From assembly GCA_050945815.1 (NCBI GenBank), contig JBMNTQ010000013.1:1-22114 (forward strand): a DNA stretch of 22,114 nucleotides, given 5' to 3'. A model generated the notes under the pieces. It searched no databases. It was not told the origin of the DNA and saw nothing but the letters and a program-made list of their open reading frames with translations. Of this stretch, positions 1 through 8,246 are shown piece after piece. Position 1 is the stretch's first letter. The number at the start of each line of letters is the position of its first letter. The position numbers and the translations under genes are program-made. Source of the DNA: JBMNTQ01 sp050945815 (GTDB lineage: Bacteria > Bacillota > Clostridia > Christensenellales > JBMNTQ01).

Positions 1-1
1 G

Positions 2-430
2 GCGGATACGCTGGATTTGGGGTATCGCAGCAGCATCATCAAACAGACCGGGATGGTTGTGTTGGAGGCTGTGTTTGCTTTGGCTCCGGGGGAGGCTGGG
101 GTTTGTCTGGGGGAGATGGAGCGGCTGTTGGCGCAGCGCTGTGAAAAGCAGCCGGTGCATCAATACAGCGCAGGCAGCACCTTCAAGCGACCGCCGGATG
201 GCTATGCTTCCGCGCTTATTGACCAGGCGGGGCTGAAAGGGGATAAAATAGGCGACGCTATGGTTTCGGATAAGCACGCGGGCTTTATTGTGAACCTGGG
301 CAGTGCGACGGCTCGGGATGTTTTGGCATTGATGGCCCGGGTGAAAAAGCGGGTGTTTGAGCAGTTTGGGATTTTGTTGGAGCCGGAAGTAAAAGTATGG
401 GGCGAGGAAATTGGGGAAGCAGTAAAATGA
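2..430 (+). CDS. murB: UDP-N-acetylenolpyruvoylglucosamine reductase, C-terminal part (MurB)
   Basis: This is the 3' part of a gene that begins upstream of the window; the frame is open from base 2. MurB is a cytoplasmic FAD enzyme that uses NADPH to reduce UDP-GlcNAc-enolpyruvate to UDP-MurNAc in peptidoglycan synthesis. The visible part starts at a GYRSS segment typical of the end of the FAD-binding domain. It continues into the C-terminal substrate domain with SAGSTFKRP, which holds the serine acid of the family, then SDKHAGFIVN and a terminal LEPEVKVWG carrying the conserved glutamate. Its stop codon overlaps the start of the next gene (ATGA at 427-430), so the two are probably translationally coupled. 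The assignment is firm; only the N-terminal FAD domain cannot be checked here. Confidence 0.93.
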   Translation, partial: ADTLDLGYRSSIIKQTGMVVLEAVFALAPGEAGVCLGEMERLLAQRCEKQPVHQYSAGSTFKRPPDGYASALIDQAGLKGDKIGDAMVSDKHAGFIVNLGSATARDVLALMARVKKRVFEQFGILLEPEVKVWGEEIGEAVK

Positions 431-1182
431 AGCTGATTGCGGATTATCATTTACATACGTATTACAGCGATGGGCGTTGCAGTGTGGAGGAGATAGCTCG
501 TGCTGCGTTTGAAGCGGGGCTTTTGGAGATTGCTATAACCGATCATGGGCCTGGCCATTTTCTCAACGGCGTACGCAAGAAGGACAAGCTGTATGCGGAA
601 GTGATGCGGGCGCGAGAGGATTATGCCGGCAGGATGGACATTTTATTTGGCGTGGAGGCCAATTTAATGGCGCTGGACGGCTGTATTGATGTTGAGGAGA
701 AGGATTGGAAGCTTTATGATATTATTCTGATGGGTTACCATAAGACGGCGGTTAGCCTGCGCAGTATGCTGCATTTCCATGGAGCGGCCCGGCTGCCATT
801 TTGCAAGCAGCGGACGATTGAATTGACAACCAGAGCCTATTGTGCGGCTCTGGAGCGTTACCCGATTGATATTGTTGTGCATCCCAACTATGGGGCGCGG
901 GTGGATGTGGCACAGTTGGCAGCTGTAGCCGCAAAGACCGGTGCGGCCCTGGAGATAAACGGGAACAGGAACTTTATGAGCTTGAAGGAGATGGAGGCGG
1001 CTAAAGCCGCAGGTGCTGTTTTTGCTATTAACAGTGATGCGCATACGACAAAGCGTATCGGTGATACGGCTCGGGCGGTACGTGATGCGGAATTGGCGGG
1101 GATTGACGCAAGGCTGGTGGTCAATACCCGGGAGGGCCCGCTTCTAAACTGCAAAAAGGGGGATAGAGCATGGAATTGTTGA
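427..1182 (+). CDS. PHP-domain phosphoesterase (YcdX/histidinol-phosphatase-like)
   Basis: A 251-residue stand-alone PHP (polymerase and histidinol phosphatase) protein. The metal-binding motifs lie in the expected order: DYHLHTYYSDG at the N-terminus, AITDHG near residue 40, GVEANL near residue 78, VHPNYG in the second half and NSDAH towards the C-terminus. All usual His, Asp and Glu ligands appear present, so a di- or trinuclear metal phosphoesterase is expected; the substrate cannot be read from sequence. I chose the ATG at 427 because it begins just before the DYHLH motif, overlaps the murB stop and follows a GGGGAAG ribosome binding site. The frame stays open upstream to 397, but that part lies inside murB. 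The 3' end overlaps rapZ by 13 bases. Confidence 0.88.
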   Translation: MKLIADYHLHTYYSDGRCSVEEIARAAFEAGLLEIAITDHGPGHFLNGVRKKDKLYAEVMRAREDYAGRMDILFGVEANLMALDGCIDVEEKDWKLYDIILMGYHKTAVSLRSMLHFHGAARLPFCKQRTIELTTRAYCAALERYPIDIVVHPNYGARVDVAQLAAVAAKTGAALEINGNRNFMSLKEMEAAKAAGAVFAINSDAHTTKRIGDTARAVRDAELAGIDARLVVNTREGPLLNCKKGDRAWNC

Positions 1183-2042
1183 TGGTAACGGGGCTTTCCG
1201 GCGCGGGGAAGACGCAGGTGATACGCAACCTGGAGGATATGGGGTTTTTTTGCGTAGATAATATACCGCCGGCACTGTTGCCGGGGATTATTTCCATTAT
1301 ATCCTCGGACACCAGTAAAAATTCCGCTATTGACCTGAGTAAGGTTGCTGTGGTAATTGATATTCGCGCAGTGGATTTCTTGAAAGAATTGGAAGAGAAT
1401 TTGACGAAGCTGCGGGAAATGGATGTTAAAATTGATGTTCTATTTTTGGACGCCAGCGACGATGTGATTATTCGCCGTTTTAAAGAATCTCGCCGCAAGC
1501 ATCCTTTGGAGAAGGGCTGTACGCTGTTGCAGGCGATTGCTCAGGAACGGGAGATTCTTATGCCGTTGAAGGATATGGCGAATCATCTGATTGATACGTC
1601 CCGTTCCAACATCAAGCAATTGCGGGGTACTTTGCATAAGCTTCTCAAAGAAAAGAACACCATTGAGGGTGTGATGGTTTCCATTTCTTCTTTTGGCTAT
1701 AAACACGGTATTCCTCTGGATGCGGATTTGGTTTTTGATGTGCGGTTTTTGCCCAACCCTTTCTATATTGATAAGTTGAAGGAGATGTCCGGACGGGATT
1801 TGCCGGTGCGGGATTATATTTTTTCCTTTGACCAGACCAATCGTTTTTTGGATAAATTGGAGGATATGGTTACTTACTTGTTGCCTTACTACGAGCAGGA
1901 GGGAAAGGATCATTTGGTGATTTCCATCGGTTGTACCGGCGGGCGGCACCGTTCGGTTGCCATTTCGGAGGCTTTGTATGACCGATTGAAAGAGAAGGGG
2001 AACAAGGTTTATATTGACCACAGGGATATCAATCGCAAGTGA
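1170..2042 (+). CDS. rapZ: RNase adapter / nucleotide-binding protein RapZ (YvcJ)
   Basis: A 290-residue protein of the usual family length. The N-terminal P-loop GLSGAGKT occupies residues 8-15, and the family C-terminal signature GCTGGRHRS lies near 254-262. In E. coli RapZ binds a small RNA and directs RNase E to it; in Bacillus YvcJ is an NTP-hydrolysing protein linked to competence. The role in this organism is therefore only partly predictable. The ATG at 1170 follows a GGGGGA site and overlaps the PHP gene by 13 bases. Only 16 bases separate its stop from the whiA start, so yvcK, often found at this position, is missing. The identification is firm. Confidence 0.95.
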   Translation: MELLMVTGLSGAGKTQVIRNLEDMGFFCVDNIPPALLPGIISIISSDTSKNSAIDLSKVAVVIDIRAVDFLKELEENLTKLREMDVKIDVLFLDASDDVIIRRFKESRRKHPLEKGCTLLQAIAQEREILMPLKDMANHLIDTSRSNIKQLRGTLHKLLKEKNTIEGVMVSISSFGYKHGIPLDADLVFDVRFLPNPFYIDKLKEMSGRDLPVRDYIFSFDQTNRFLDKLEDMVTYLLPYYEQEGKDHLVISIGCTGGRHRSVAISEALYDRLKEKGNKVYIDHRDINRK

Positions 2043-2058
2043 GGGAGGTGGAGGGAGC

Positions 2059-3012
2059 GTGTCGTTTTCATCGGATGTGAAGGCGTCGCTGACTCAAGTG
2101 GAGGAGCAGCACCGAGAATGCGGCGAGTTTGAACTGGAGGCGTTGCTGCGGATTTGCGGTTCTGTTTCGTTTGCCCAGGGCCTGAAGCTGTTTTTGCGTA
2201 CGGAGAATCGGACGGTGGCAAACCGCATGATGTTTTTGCTGGAGGAGTATTATGCTATTGAAGCGCAAGCTTTGACAGGGGAAGCGCGGCGCAGCGCCAA
2301 GCAAAGCGCATATACTATCCTCCTAGAAGGGGAGGAGGCCGAGGCGCTGTTGCGCAAAGCTGGAGTGTTGCGCAAAAATCAGGATTCTTTTTCTGTTGTA
2401 GAATTTAACTGGACTAAGATTAAACGCAATTGCTGCCGGGGGGCCTTTCTGCGGGGCTGCTTTTTAGCTTGCGGTTCGCTCAGTGATCCGAAAAAGACGT
2501 ATCATTTGGAGTTTGTGCTGCAAAACTTGGAGCTGGCAGAAGCTATTTGCAGACTGATGGAGATTTTAGGCCTGAAATGCCGGGTTTCCAGCCGCAAACA
2601 GACGTATGTCGTATATTGTAAGGACGGGGAGAGCATTGCGGATTTCCTGGCTTTAACCGGCGCCCATGACGCGATTTTGGAGCTGGAGAATATTCGGGTT
2701 TTGAAGGATGTGCGTAACAATGTGAACCGTATGGTAAACTGCGAGACGGCCAACATACAGAAAACCTTGGATGCGTCGTACCGGCAGATTGAGAACATTG
2801 AATATCTATTGAAAAACGCCGGGTATGAATCGCTGCCTTCCAAGCTGCAAATGGCGGCGGAAGCGCGGCTGAACAACCCGGATATGACGCTATCGGAGCT
2901 GGCGCAGAATATGTCGCCTCCTATCAGCCGCAGTGCTATGAACCATCGTTTGCGGCGGTTGGACGAGCTGGCGCAGGAGCTTCGGGGAAAGCGGGGGGAG
3001 ATTGGATGCTGA
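2059..3012 (+). CDS. whiA: DNA-binding protein WhiA
   Basis: A 317-residue WhiA, close to the Bacillus protein in length. The N-terminal two-thirds form the LAGLIDADG-homing-endonuclease-like fold, with a typical segment RGAFLRGCFLACGSLSDP around residues 130-147. The C-terminus carries a helix-turn-helix region with TLSELAQNM and SRSAMNHRLRRL. WhiA regulates cell division and chromosome segregation genes in Gram-positive bacteria and sporulation septation in Streptomyces. I chose the GTG at 2059 because a very strong purine-rich site (GGAGGTGGAGGGAG) precedes it; the open frame extends to 2014, but that overlaps rapZ and adds a glycine-rich stretch unlike the family. It overlaps the next gene by seven bases (ATGCTGA). 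Confidence 0.94.
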   Translation: MSFSSDVKASLTQVEEQHRECGEFELEALLRICGSVSFAQGLKLFLRTENRTVANRMMFLLEEYYAIEAQALTGEARRSAKQSAYTILLEGEEAEALLRKAGVLRKNQDSFSVVEFNWTKIKRNCCRGAFLRGCFLACGSLSDPKKTYHLEFVLQNLELAEAICRLMEILGLKCRVSSRKQTYVVYCKDGESIADFLALTGAHDAILELENIRVLKDVRNNVNRMVNCETANIQKTLDASYRQIENIEYLLKNAGYESLPSKLQMAAEARLNNPDMTLSELAQNMSPPISRSAMNHRLRRLDELAQELRGKRGEIGC

Positions 3013-3260
3013 AGAAGATTGTGGTTGTAAAAGCGGAGATTGATGAGGAATTTGCCGGGGAAATTGCTCGGCTTTGCGGGAAATATGAGGCGCGCATCGG
3101 GATTGAGACCGGCAAGCGTACGGTGAGGGGCACGGACAGCGCTGGGCTGGTGCGCAGCGGCGTGCAGGCAGGGGAGCGTATTCGACTGATGATTGAGGGG
3201 GCCGAGGAGCAGCAGGCATATGAGGCGTTGCGTGCTTTGATCGGTAAAGGGGCCTTTTAG
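3006..3260 (+). CDS. HPr/Crh-like protein lacking the phosphorylation residues
   Basis: An 84-residue protein of HPr size and fold. Its position directly after whiA matches that of crh in Bacillus. Aligned without gaps to Bacillus HPr (offset of two residues, anchored on KYEARI and on the glycines at 47 and 56), the active-site His15 position is Asp13 and the regulatory Ser46 position is Asp44. It therefore cannot act as a phosphotransferase-system phosphocarrier through His15. Bacillus Crh also lacks His15 but keeps Ser46, so this protein goes one step further. A regulatory partner role is an inference. The start ATG overlaps the whiA stop and follows a GGGGGGAG site with five-base spacing. 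Seventeen bases downstream lies the dnaE start. Confidence 0.8.
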   Translation: MLKKIVVVKAEIDEEFAGEIARLCGKYEARIGIETGKRTVRGTDSAGLVRSGVQAGERIRLMIEGAEEQQAYEALRALIGKGAF

Positions 3261-3276
3261 ATACAGGGGGAGAAAG

Positions 3277-6200
3277 TTGGCATTTACTCATTTACATGTG
3301 CATACGGAATATAGCCTGCTGGATGGTGCGGCGAGGATCCGGGACTTGGTTGCCCGGGCGAAGGAGCTGTCGATGGACAGCTTGGCCATCACGGACCATG
3401 GGGTGATGTATGGCATTGTACAATTTTATAAAGAGGCGCAGAAGCAGGGCATCAGGCCGATTTTGGGCTGTGAGGTTTATGTGGCCTCCCGTTCGATGCT
3501 GGACAAGGAGGCACGGACGGATAAGGACTATGCTCATTTGGTTTTGCTGGCTGAGAATCAGGAGGGCTATCGAAACTTGATGAAGCTTTCCTCGATGGGC
3601 TTTACAAAAGGTTTTTATTATAAACCCCGCATTGACTATGACGTTTTGAGCGAGCATTGCGAAGGGCTTATTTGTCTTTCCGCCTGCCTGGCCGGAGATA
3701 TTCCGCGGCTGTTGGAGGCGGGGCGCTATGAGGACGCGAAAAAATTGGCGCTGCGGCTGGACGGCATGTTCGGGCGGGATAGCTTTTATATTGAATTGCA
3801 GGATCATGGGATTGCTTTGCAGAAACAGATTAATTCTCAGTTGGTTCAGATAAGCGAGGAGACTGGGATTCCGTTGGTGGTGACCAATGATTCTCATTAT
3901 GTTTCGCGTGAGGATGCGGATGCACAGGATGTTCTGATGTGTATCCAGATGAACCGATTCTTGGACGAGGAAAACCGGATGCGCTTTGAGGGACAGGACT
4001 TTTACCTTAAATCCGAGCAGGAGATGCGCGCGCTCTTTCCTAGCCTGCCTGAGGCCTGCGACAATACGGCGAAGATCGCGGCGCGGTGTAAGGTGGAACT
4101 GGATTTTTCGTCGATTCATTTGCCGGAATACAGCGTACCCGACGGCTATAGCCATGAGGGCTATTTGCGTTTTTTGTGCGAGCAGGGCATGGAGAAGCGC
4201 TTGGGGGCTGTCGGCGAGGAATACAGGAAGCGGTTGGATTTTGAGCTGGGCGTAATTGACCAGATGGGCTATGTGGACTATTTTTTGATTGTATGGGACT
4301 TTATTAAATTTGCCAAGGATCAGAGAATTATGGTGGGGCCTGGCCGGGGCAGTGCGGCGGGCAGCCTGACGGCCTATTGTCTTTTTATTACGGACATCGA
4401 CCCGATTCAATATAATTTGCTGTTTGAACGGTTTTTAAACCCCGAGCGCATTAGTATGCCGGATATTGACATTGATTTTTGTTATGAGCGGCGCCAGGAA
4501 GTGATTGATTATGTGGTGCGCAAATACGGAGACGACCGGGTGGCCCAGATTATCACGTTTGGTACAATGGCGGCACGGGCGGCGGTGCGGGATGTGGGAC
4601 GGGTGATGCGGATACCGTATGGGGATGTGGACCGCATTGCCAAGGCTATTCCCTTTGAGTTGGGTATGACCATTGAACGGGCGCTGACCATCAGCCCACA
4701 GCTGCGCGAGATGTATGCTGGGGAGCCTGCGGTGAAGAAGCTGATTGATACGGCGAAGAAGCTGGAGGGGATGCCGAGGCATGCCTCTACCCATGCGGCG
4801 GGAGTTGTGATTACCAAGAAGCCGGTGACGGAATATGTGCCGCTGCAGAAGAATGATGAAGCGATTACCACCCAGTTTGCTATGGGGGATTTGGAGCAGC
4901 TGGGGCTTTTGAAGATGGACTTTCTGGGTTTGCGCACGTTGACGGTGATTCGGGATGCGCTGGAGAGCATTGAGCAGCAGAGTGGGAAGCGGATTGATTT
5001 TTCTCGTATGGAGATGGACGATCCAAGCGTTTATAAGATGTTGTGTGAGGGGGATACGGAGGGGGTTTTCCAGCTGGAAAGCACCGGGATGCGGCAATTT
5101 TTGAAGGAGCTTTGCCCATCGACGTTTGAGGACATCATTGCTGGGATTTCCTTGTATCGGCCGGGGCCGATGGACTCGATTCCGAAATATGTGGCGGGCA
5201 AGCGCGACCCGAGCGCTGTGCGCTATGCCCATGAGAAATTGCGGCCTATATTGGATGTGACGTACGGCTGTATTGTGTATCAGGAGCAGGTGATGCAGAT
5301 TGTACGGGATTTGGCAGGCTATTCCCTGGGGCGAAGCGACCTGGTACGGCGGGCTATGGCGAAAAAGAAGGCTGACGTTATGCAGCAGGAGCGGGAGAAG
5401 TTTATCTACGGTTCGCCGGAGGAGGGAGTATTGGGCGCTGTGAACAACGGCCTGGATGAGAAATCCGCTTCGGTCATATTTGACGATATGACGGACTTTG
5501 CCCAGTATGCGTTCAATAAATCCCATGCGGCGGCTTATGGGGTTTTATCTTATCGGACAGCTTATTTGAAGCGCTATTACCCTGTGGAATTCATGGCTGC
5601 GCTGATCAACAACTATATTGGGGACAGCGGCAAGGTATCGGGGCATATCCATTATTGCCGTAAGCACGGTATTGAGGTTTTGCCGCCGGATATCAACAAG
5701 AGCTACGCAAGCTTTGCAGTGGAGGACGGCGCCATTCGCTTTGGGTTGGTAGGCATTCGGAATGTGGGGCGGGCGGCAGTGGAGGGGGTTTTGCGGGAAA
5801 GGGAGAGAAAGCCTTTCTCGGACTTCTTTGATTTTGCGGATCGGATTCCGGCTGAACACATCAACAAGCGGATGCTGGAAAGCTTGATTAAAGCCGGCTG
5901 TTTCGACAGCTTCGGGGCTAAGCGGGCGGCGCTTTTGTCGTGTTATGAGAAAGTTTTGGATGGGCAGGCTCAGGAGAAGAAGCGCAACATTGCCGGACAG
6001 GTATCCCTTTTTTCCATGATAGAGGACGAGACGCCGGGGATGTGTTTGCCGGAGGTGGAGGAATTCCCCAAGCGGGCGCTTTTGTCTATGGAGAAGGAGA
6101 TGACCGGCATTTATATCAGCGGCTATCCTTTGGAGGATTTTTCCCGGCAGATGAAGCGCTTTCGCTATGACAGCAGAAGCTTTAGCGGCGAAGGGGGCGC

Positions 6201-6684
6201 TGTATCGGACGGGCAGCATGTTTCGCTGGGCGGCATTTTGGTTTCTTTGCGCAGCAAGGCGACCCGAAGCAACAGCCTGATGGCTTATGCTACGCTGGAG
6301 GATAACTTTGGCGCTGTGAATTTGTTGATTTTCCCTGCCGTATTGAGCCGGTTTCAGAGCCTTTTGCAGGAGGACGCGATTTTGACTGTGAAAGGACGGG
6401 TGAATATGCGGGAGGATGAGGAGACGGTGTTGATTGTGGAAAGTGTGGCGCCTCTTTCTGAGACGCCGACAGAGGAAAACGTTTTGCATATTGATGTGGA
6501 GGATGTTGACCGGCTGAAGGATCCGCGATTGATGCAGGCTTTGAAGGCGTTTCCCGGGAAGAAGCAGGTGGTTTTTCTGGCGGGCAGGAAGAAATATTAT
6601 CCCAGCGAGAAATTAACGGTGGATGGCTGCGGATCGTTGATTGATGAATTGGAAAGTATTCTGGGCCGGGGTTGTGTGAGATAG
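3277..6684 (+). CDS. dnaE: DNA polymerase III subunit alpha (DnaE)
   Basis: A 1135-residue replicative polymerase alpha subunit of the DnaE1 type. The N-terminal PHP domain starts with HLHVHTEYS, and its metal ligands look intact (H5, H7, H9, then D40-H41 in TDHG). The palm carries PDIDIDF at 395-401 with the catalytic aspartates. Further on are the MPRHASTHAAGV region, YRPGPMDSIP and a helix-hairpin-helix region. A QVSLF motif at 908-912 matches the internal beta-clamp-binding peptide, and an OB-fold follows near residues 985-1065. The start is TTG at 3277, four bases after GGGGGAG; it places the PHP motif at the expected distance from the N-terminus. It is the last gene of the tightly packed cluster. 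Large open frames on the opposite strand are coding shadows. Confidence 0.97.
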   Translation: MAFTHLHVHTEYSLLDGAARIRDLVARAKELSMDSLAITDHGVMYGIVQFYKEAQKQGIRPILGCEVYVASRSMLDKEARTDKDYAHLVLLAENQEGYRNLMKLSSMGFTKGFYYKPRIDYDVLSEHCEGLICLSACLAGDIPRLLEAGRYEDAKKLALRLDGMFGRDSFYIELQDHGIALQKQINSQLVQISEETGIPLVVTNDSHYVSREDADAQDVLMCIQMNRFLDEENRMRFEGQDFYLKSEQEMRALFPSLPEACDNTAKIAARCKVELDFSSIHLPEYSVPDGYSHEGYLRFLCEQGMEKRLGAVGEEYRKRLDFELGVIDQMGYVDYFLIVWDFIKFAKDQRIMVGPGRGSAAGSLTAYCLFITDIDPIQYNLLFERFLNPERISMPDIDIDFCYERRQEVIDYVVRKYGDDRVAQIITFGTMAARAAVRDVGRVMRIPYGDVDRIAKAIPFELGMTIERALTISPQLREMYAGEPAVKKLIDTAKKLEGMPRHASTHAAGVVITKKPVTEYVPLQKNDEAITTQFAMGDLEQLGLLKMDFLGLRTLTVIRDALESIEQQSGKRIDFSRMEMDDPSVYKMLCEGDTEGVFQLESTGMRQFLKELCPSTFEDIIAGISLYRPGPMDSIPKYVAGKRDPSAVRYAHEKLRPILDVTYGCIVYQEQVMQIVRDLAGYSLGRSDLVRRAMAKKKADVMQQEREKFIYGSPEEGVLGAVNNGLDEKSASVIFDDMTDFAQYAFNKSHAAAYGVLSYRTAYLKRYYPVEFMAALINNYIGDSGKVSGHIHYCRKHGIEVLPPDINKSYASFAVEDGAIRFGLVGIRNVGRAAVEGVLRERERKPFSDFFDFADRIPAEHINKRMLESLIKAGCFDSFGAKRAALLSCYEKVLDGQAQEKKRNIAGQVSLFSMIEDETPGMCLPEVEEFPKRALLSMEKEMTGIYISGYPLEDFSRQMKRFRYDSRSFSGEGGAVSDGQHVSLGGILVSLRSKATRSNSLMAYATLEDNFGAVNLLIFPAVLSRFQSLLQEDAILTVKGRVNMREDEETVLIVESVAPLSETPTEENVLHIDVEDVDRLKDPRLMQALKAFPGKKQVVFLAGRKKYYPSEKLTVDGCGSLIDELESILGRGCVR

Positions 6685-6802
6685 GTAAAGCTTGCTGGGC
6701 CTGGACACAGGACTTGGACAGGCTATGTAGCGGCAGGGAAATCAGGGAAGGGAACGGATAGCGGGCAAGGGGATTGGCCGGTATCTTTTGGGGTAGGGAA
6801 TT

Positions 6803-8164
6803 TTGAGGGCACCTGTAGCAAAAAATGAGCAGATTGAACTGGATATTCTGGATTTAGGCAGCGCTGGAGAAGGCGTAGGCCGCTATGAAGGGTATGCGCT
6901 GTTTGTGCCTGGCGCCCTTGCGGGTGAGCGGGTGCGTGTTCGGGTGGTGAAGGCGGGCAAGAGCTTTGGCTTTGGCAGGCTGGAGGAGATTTTGCGGTCG
7001 TCGCCCCAGCGCACGTCCCCTCCTTGCCCTTATTTCGGGCGCTGCGGAGGTTGTGCTTTGCAGCATTTGTCCTACGACGGGCAGCTTGCCTATAAGCGCA
7101 AGCTGGTAGCGGACTGTTTTTCTAAAATTGCCGGAGAGGGAGATGTTATCGTTGCGCCGACTTTGGGGATGGAGAATGCATGGCGCTACCGAAACAAGGC
7201 GGCATACCCTGTGGCGCTGCGTGATGGGCGGCCGGTTTTGGGGCTGTATGCCCGGCGCAGCCATATGGTCGTTGATATTGCGGACTGTCTGATTCAGAGC
7301 GAGAAAAGCGCGGCGGCGCTGGAGAAGGTGCGGCAGTTTGTTACGCGATATGGAATTTTGCCGTATGATGAGACCAGCCATCGAGGGTTGCTTCGCCATG
7401 TGGTGGTACGCACGAGCGGGGCCGGAGAGGTGATGGCGACGCTGGTGGTCAATGGGCAGCGCTTGCCTCGGGAGGGGGAGTTGACGGCAATGTTGCGGGA
7501 CGTTCCGGGCATGGTATCGATTACCCTGAACCAAAACCGCCGCAGGGGAAATGTTATCCTAGGCGAGGAAGAGCGGGTATTGTGGGGCGAGGGATTTTTG
7601 CGGGATACCATCGGTCCGTTTTCTTTTCAGGTTTCGGCGCGGTCGTTTTTTCAGGTAAACCCTTTCCAGACGGAAAGACTCTATGAGGCGGCTGTGGACG
7701 CGGCGGGATTGACCGGCAGCGAGACGGTATTGGAGCTTTACTGCGGTGTGGGCAGCATCACTTCTTTTCTGGCGCAGCGTGCTTGCCGGGTTGTTGGCGT
7801 GGAGTATTCCCAGGCGGCGGTGGAAGACGCTCGCAGGAGCGCCAAAGAAAACGGCGTGGATGCGACGTTTATTGCCGGGGATGCGGGGCAGGTTTTGCGG
7901 GACTTGCAGGGGAAGCTTTTGCCGGATGTGGTGGTTTTAGACCCGCCCAGGAAGGGTTGTGATGCGGCGGTGTTGCATCGGGTGGCGGATATGGGGCCCA
8001 AGCGCGTGGTATATGTTTCCTGTGAGCCGGGCACATTGGCGCGAGACGCTGCGCTGCTGCGGGAGTTGGGGTATGCGGCGGCGTTTGTGCGGCCGATTGA
8101 TATGTTTCCCCAGACGCCGGGGGTGGAATGCGTGGCATTGTTTGAACGGGCGGCAGCAACCTGA
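6803..8164 (+). CDS. rlmD: 23S rRNA (uracil-5-)-methyltransferase, RlmD/RlmCD type
   Basis: A 453-residue SAM-dependent enzyme that makes 5-methyluridine in 23S rRNA. Residues 1-65 form a TRAM RNA-binding domain. An iron-sulfur cluster is expected from C75, C81, C84 (CPYFGRCGGC) and C162. The methyltransferase domain has ELYCGVGSI near 311-319, LDPPRKGC at 379-386, the nucleophile C407 in VSCEPGT and the general base E443 in VECVAL. In Gram-positives a single RlmCD-type enzyme can methylate both U747 and U1939; sequence alone does not settle the target. The start is TTG at 6803 after a TAGGGA-like site. The 118-base gap after dnaE shows no convincing promoter or terminator, so read-through is possible. 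Confidence 0.92.
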   Translation: MRAPVAKNEQIELDILDLGSAGEGVGRYEGYALFVPGALAGERVRVRVVKAGKSFGFGRLEEILRSSPQRTSPPCPYFGRCGGCALQHLSYDGQLAYKRKLVADCFSKIAGEGDVIVAPTLGMENAWRYRNKAAYPVALRDGRPVLGLYARRSHMVVDIADCLIQSEKSAAALEKVRQFVTRYGILPYDETSHRGLLRHVVVRTSGAGEVMATLVVNGQRLPREGELTAMLRDVPGMVSITLNQNRRRGNVILGEEERVLWGEGFLRDTIGPFSFQVSARSFFQVNPFQTERLYEAAVDAAGLTGSETVLELYCGVGSITSFLAQRACRVVGVEYSQAAVEDARRSAKENGVDATFIAGDAGQVLRDLQGKLLPDVVVLDPPRKGCDAAVLHRVADMGPKRVVYVSCEPGTLARDAALLRELGYAAAFVRPIDMFPQTPGVECVALFERAAAT

Positions 8165-8246
8165 GCCTTGTGCGGCTGCGAAAACAGGGGGAATGGGCTG
8201 GAGGCGGACAGGGCGGGAGGCTTTGGCAGGGAAGGGGGAGCGGGGA

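Noticed and set aside
3292..6489. Three long minus-strand open frames (about 314-372 codons) across dnaE
   Set aside because: They lie wholly opposite a certain gene, read as low-complexity His/Arg/Pro/Leu-rich protein with no domains, and lack ribosome binding sites. They are coding shadows.
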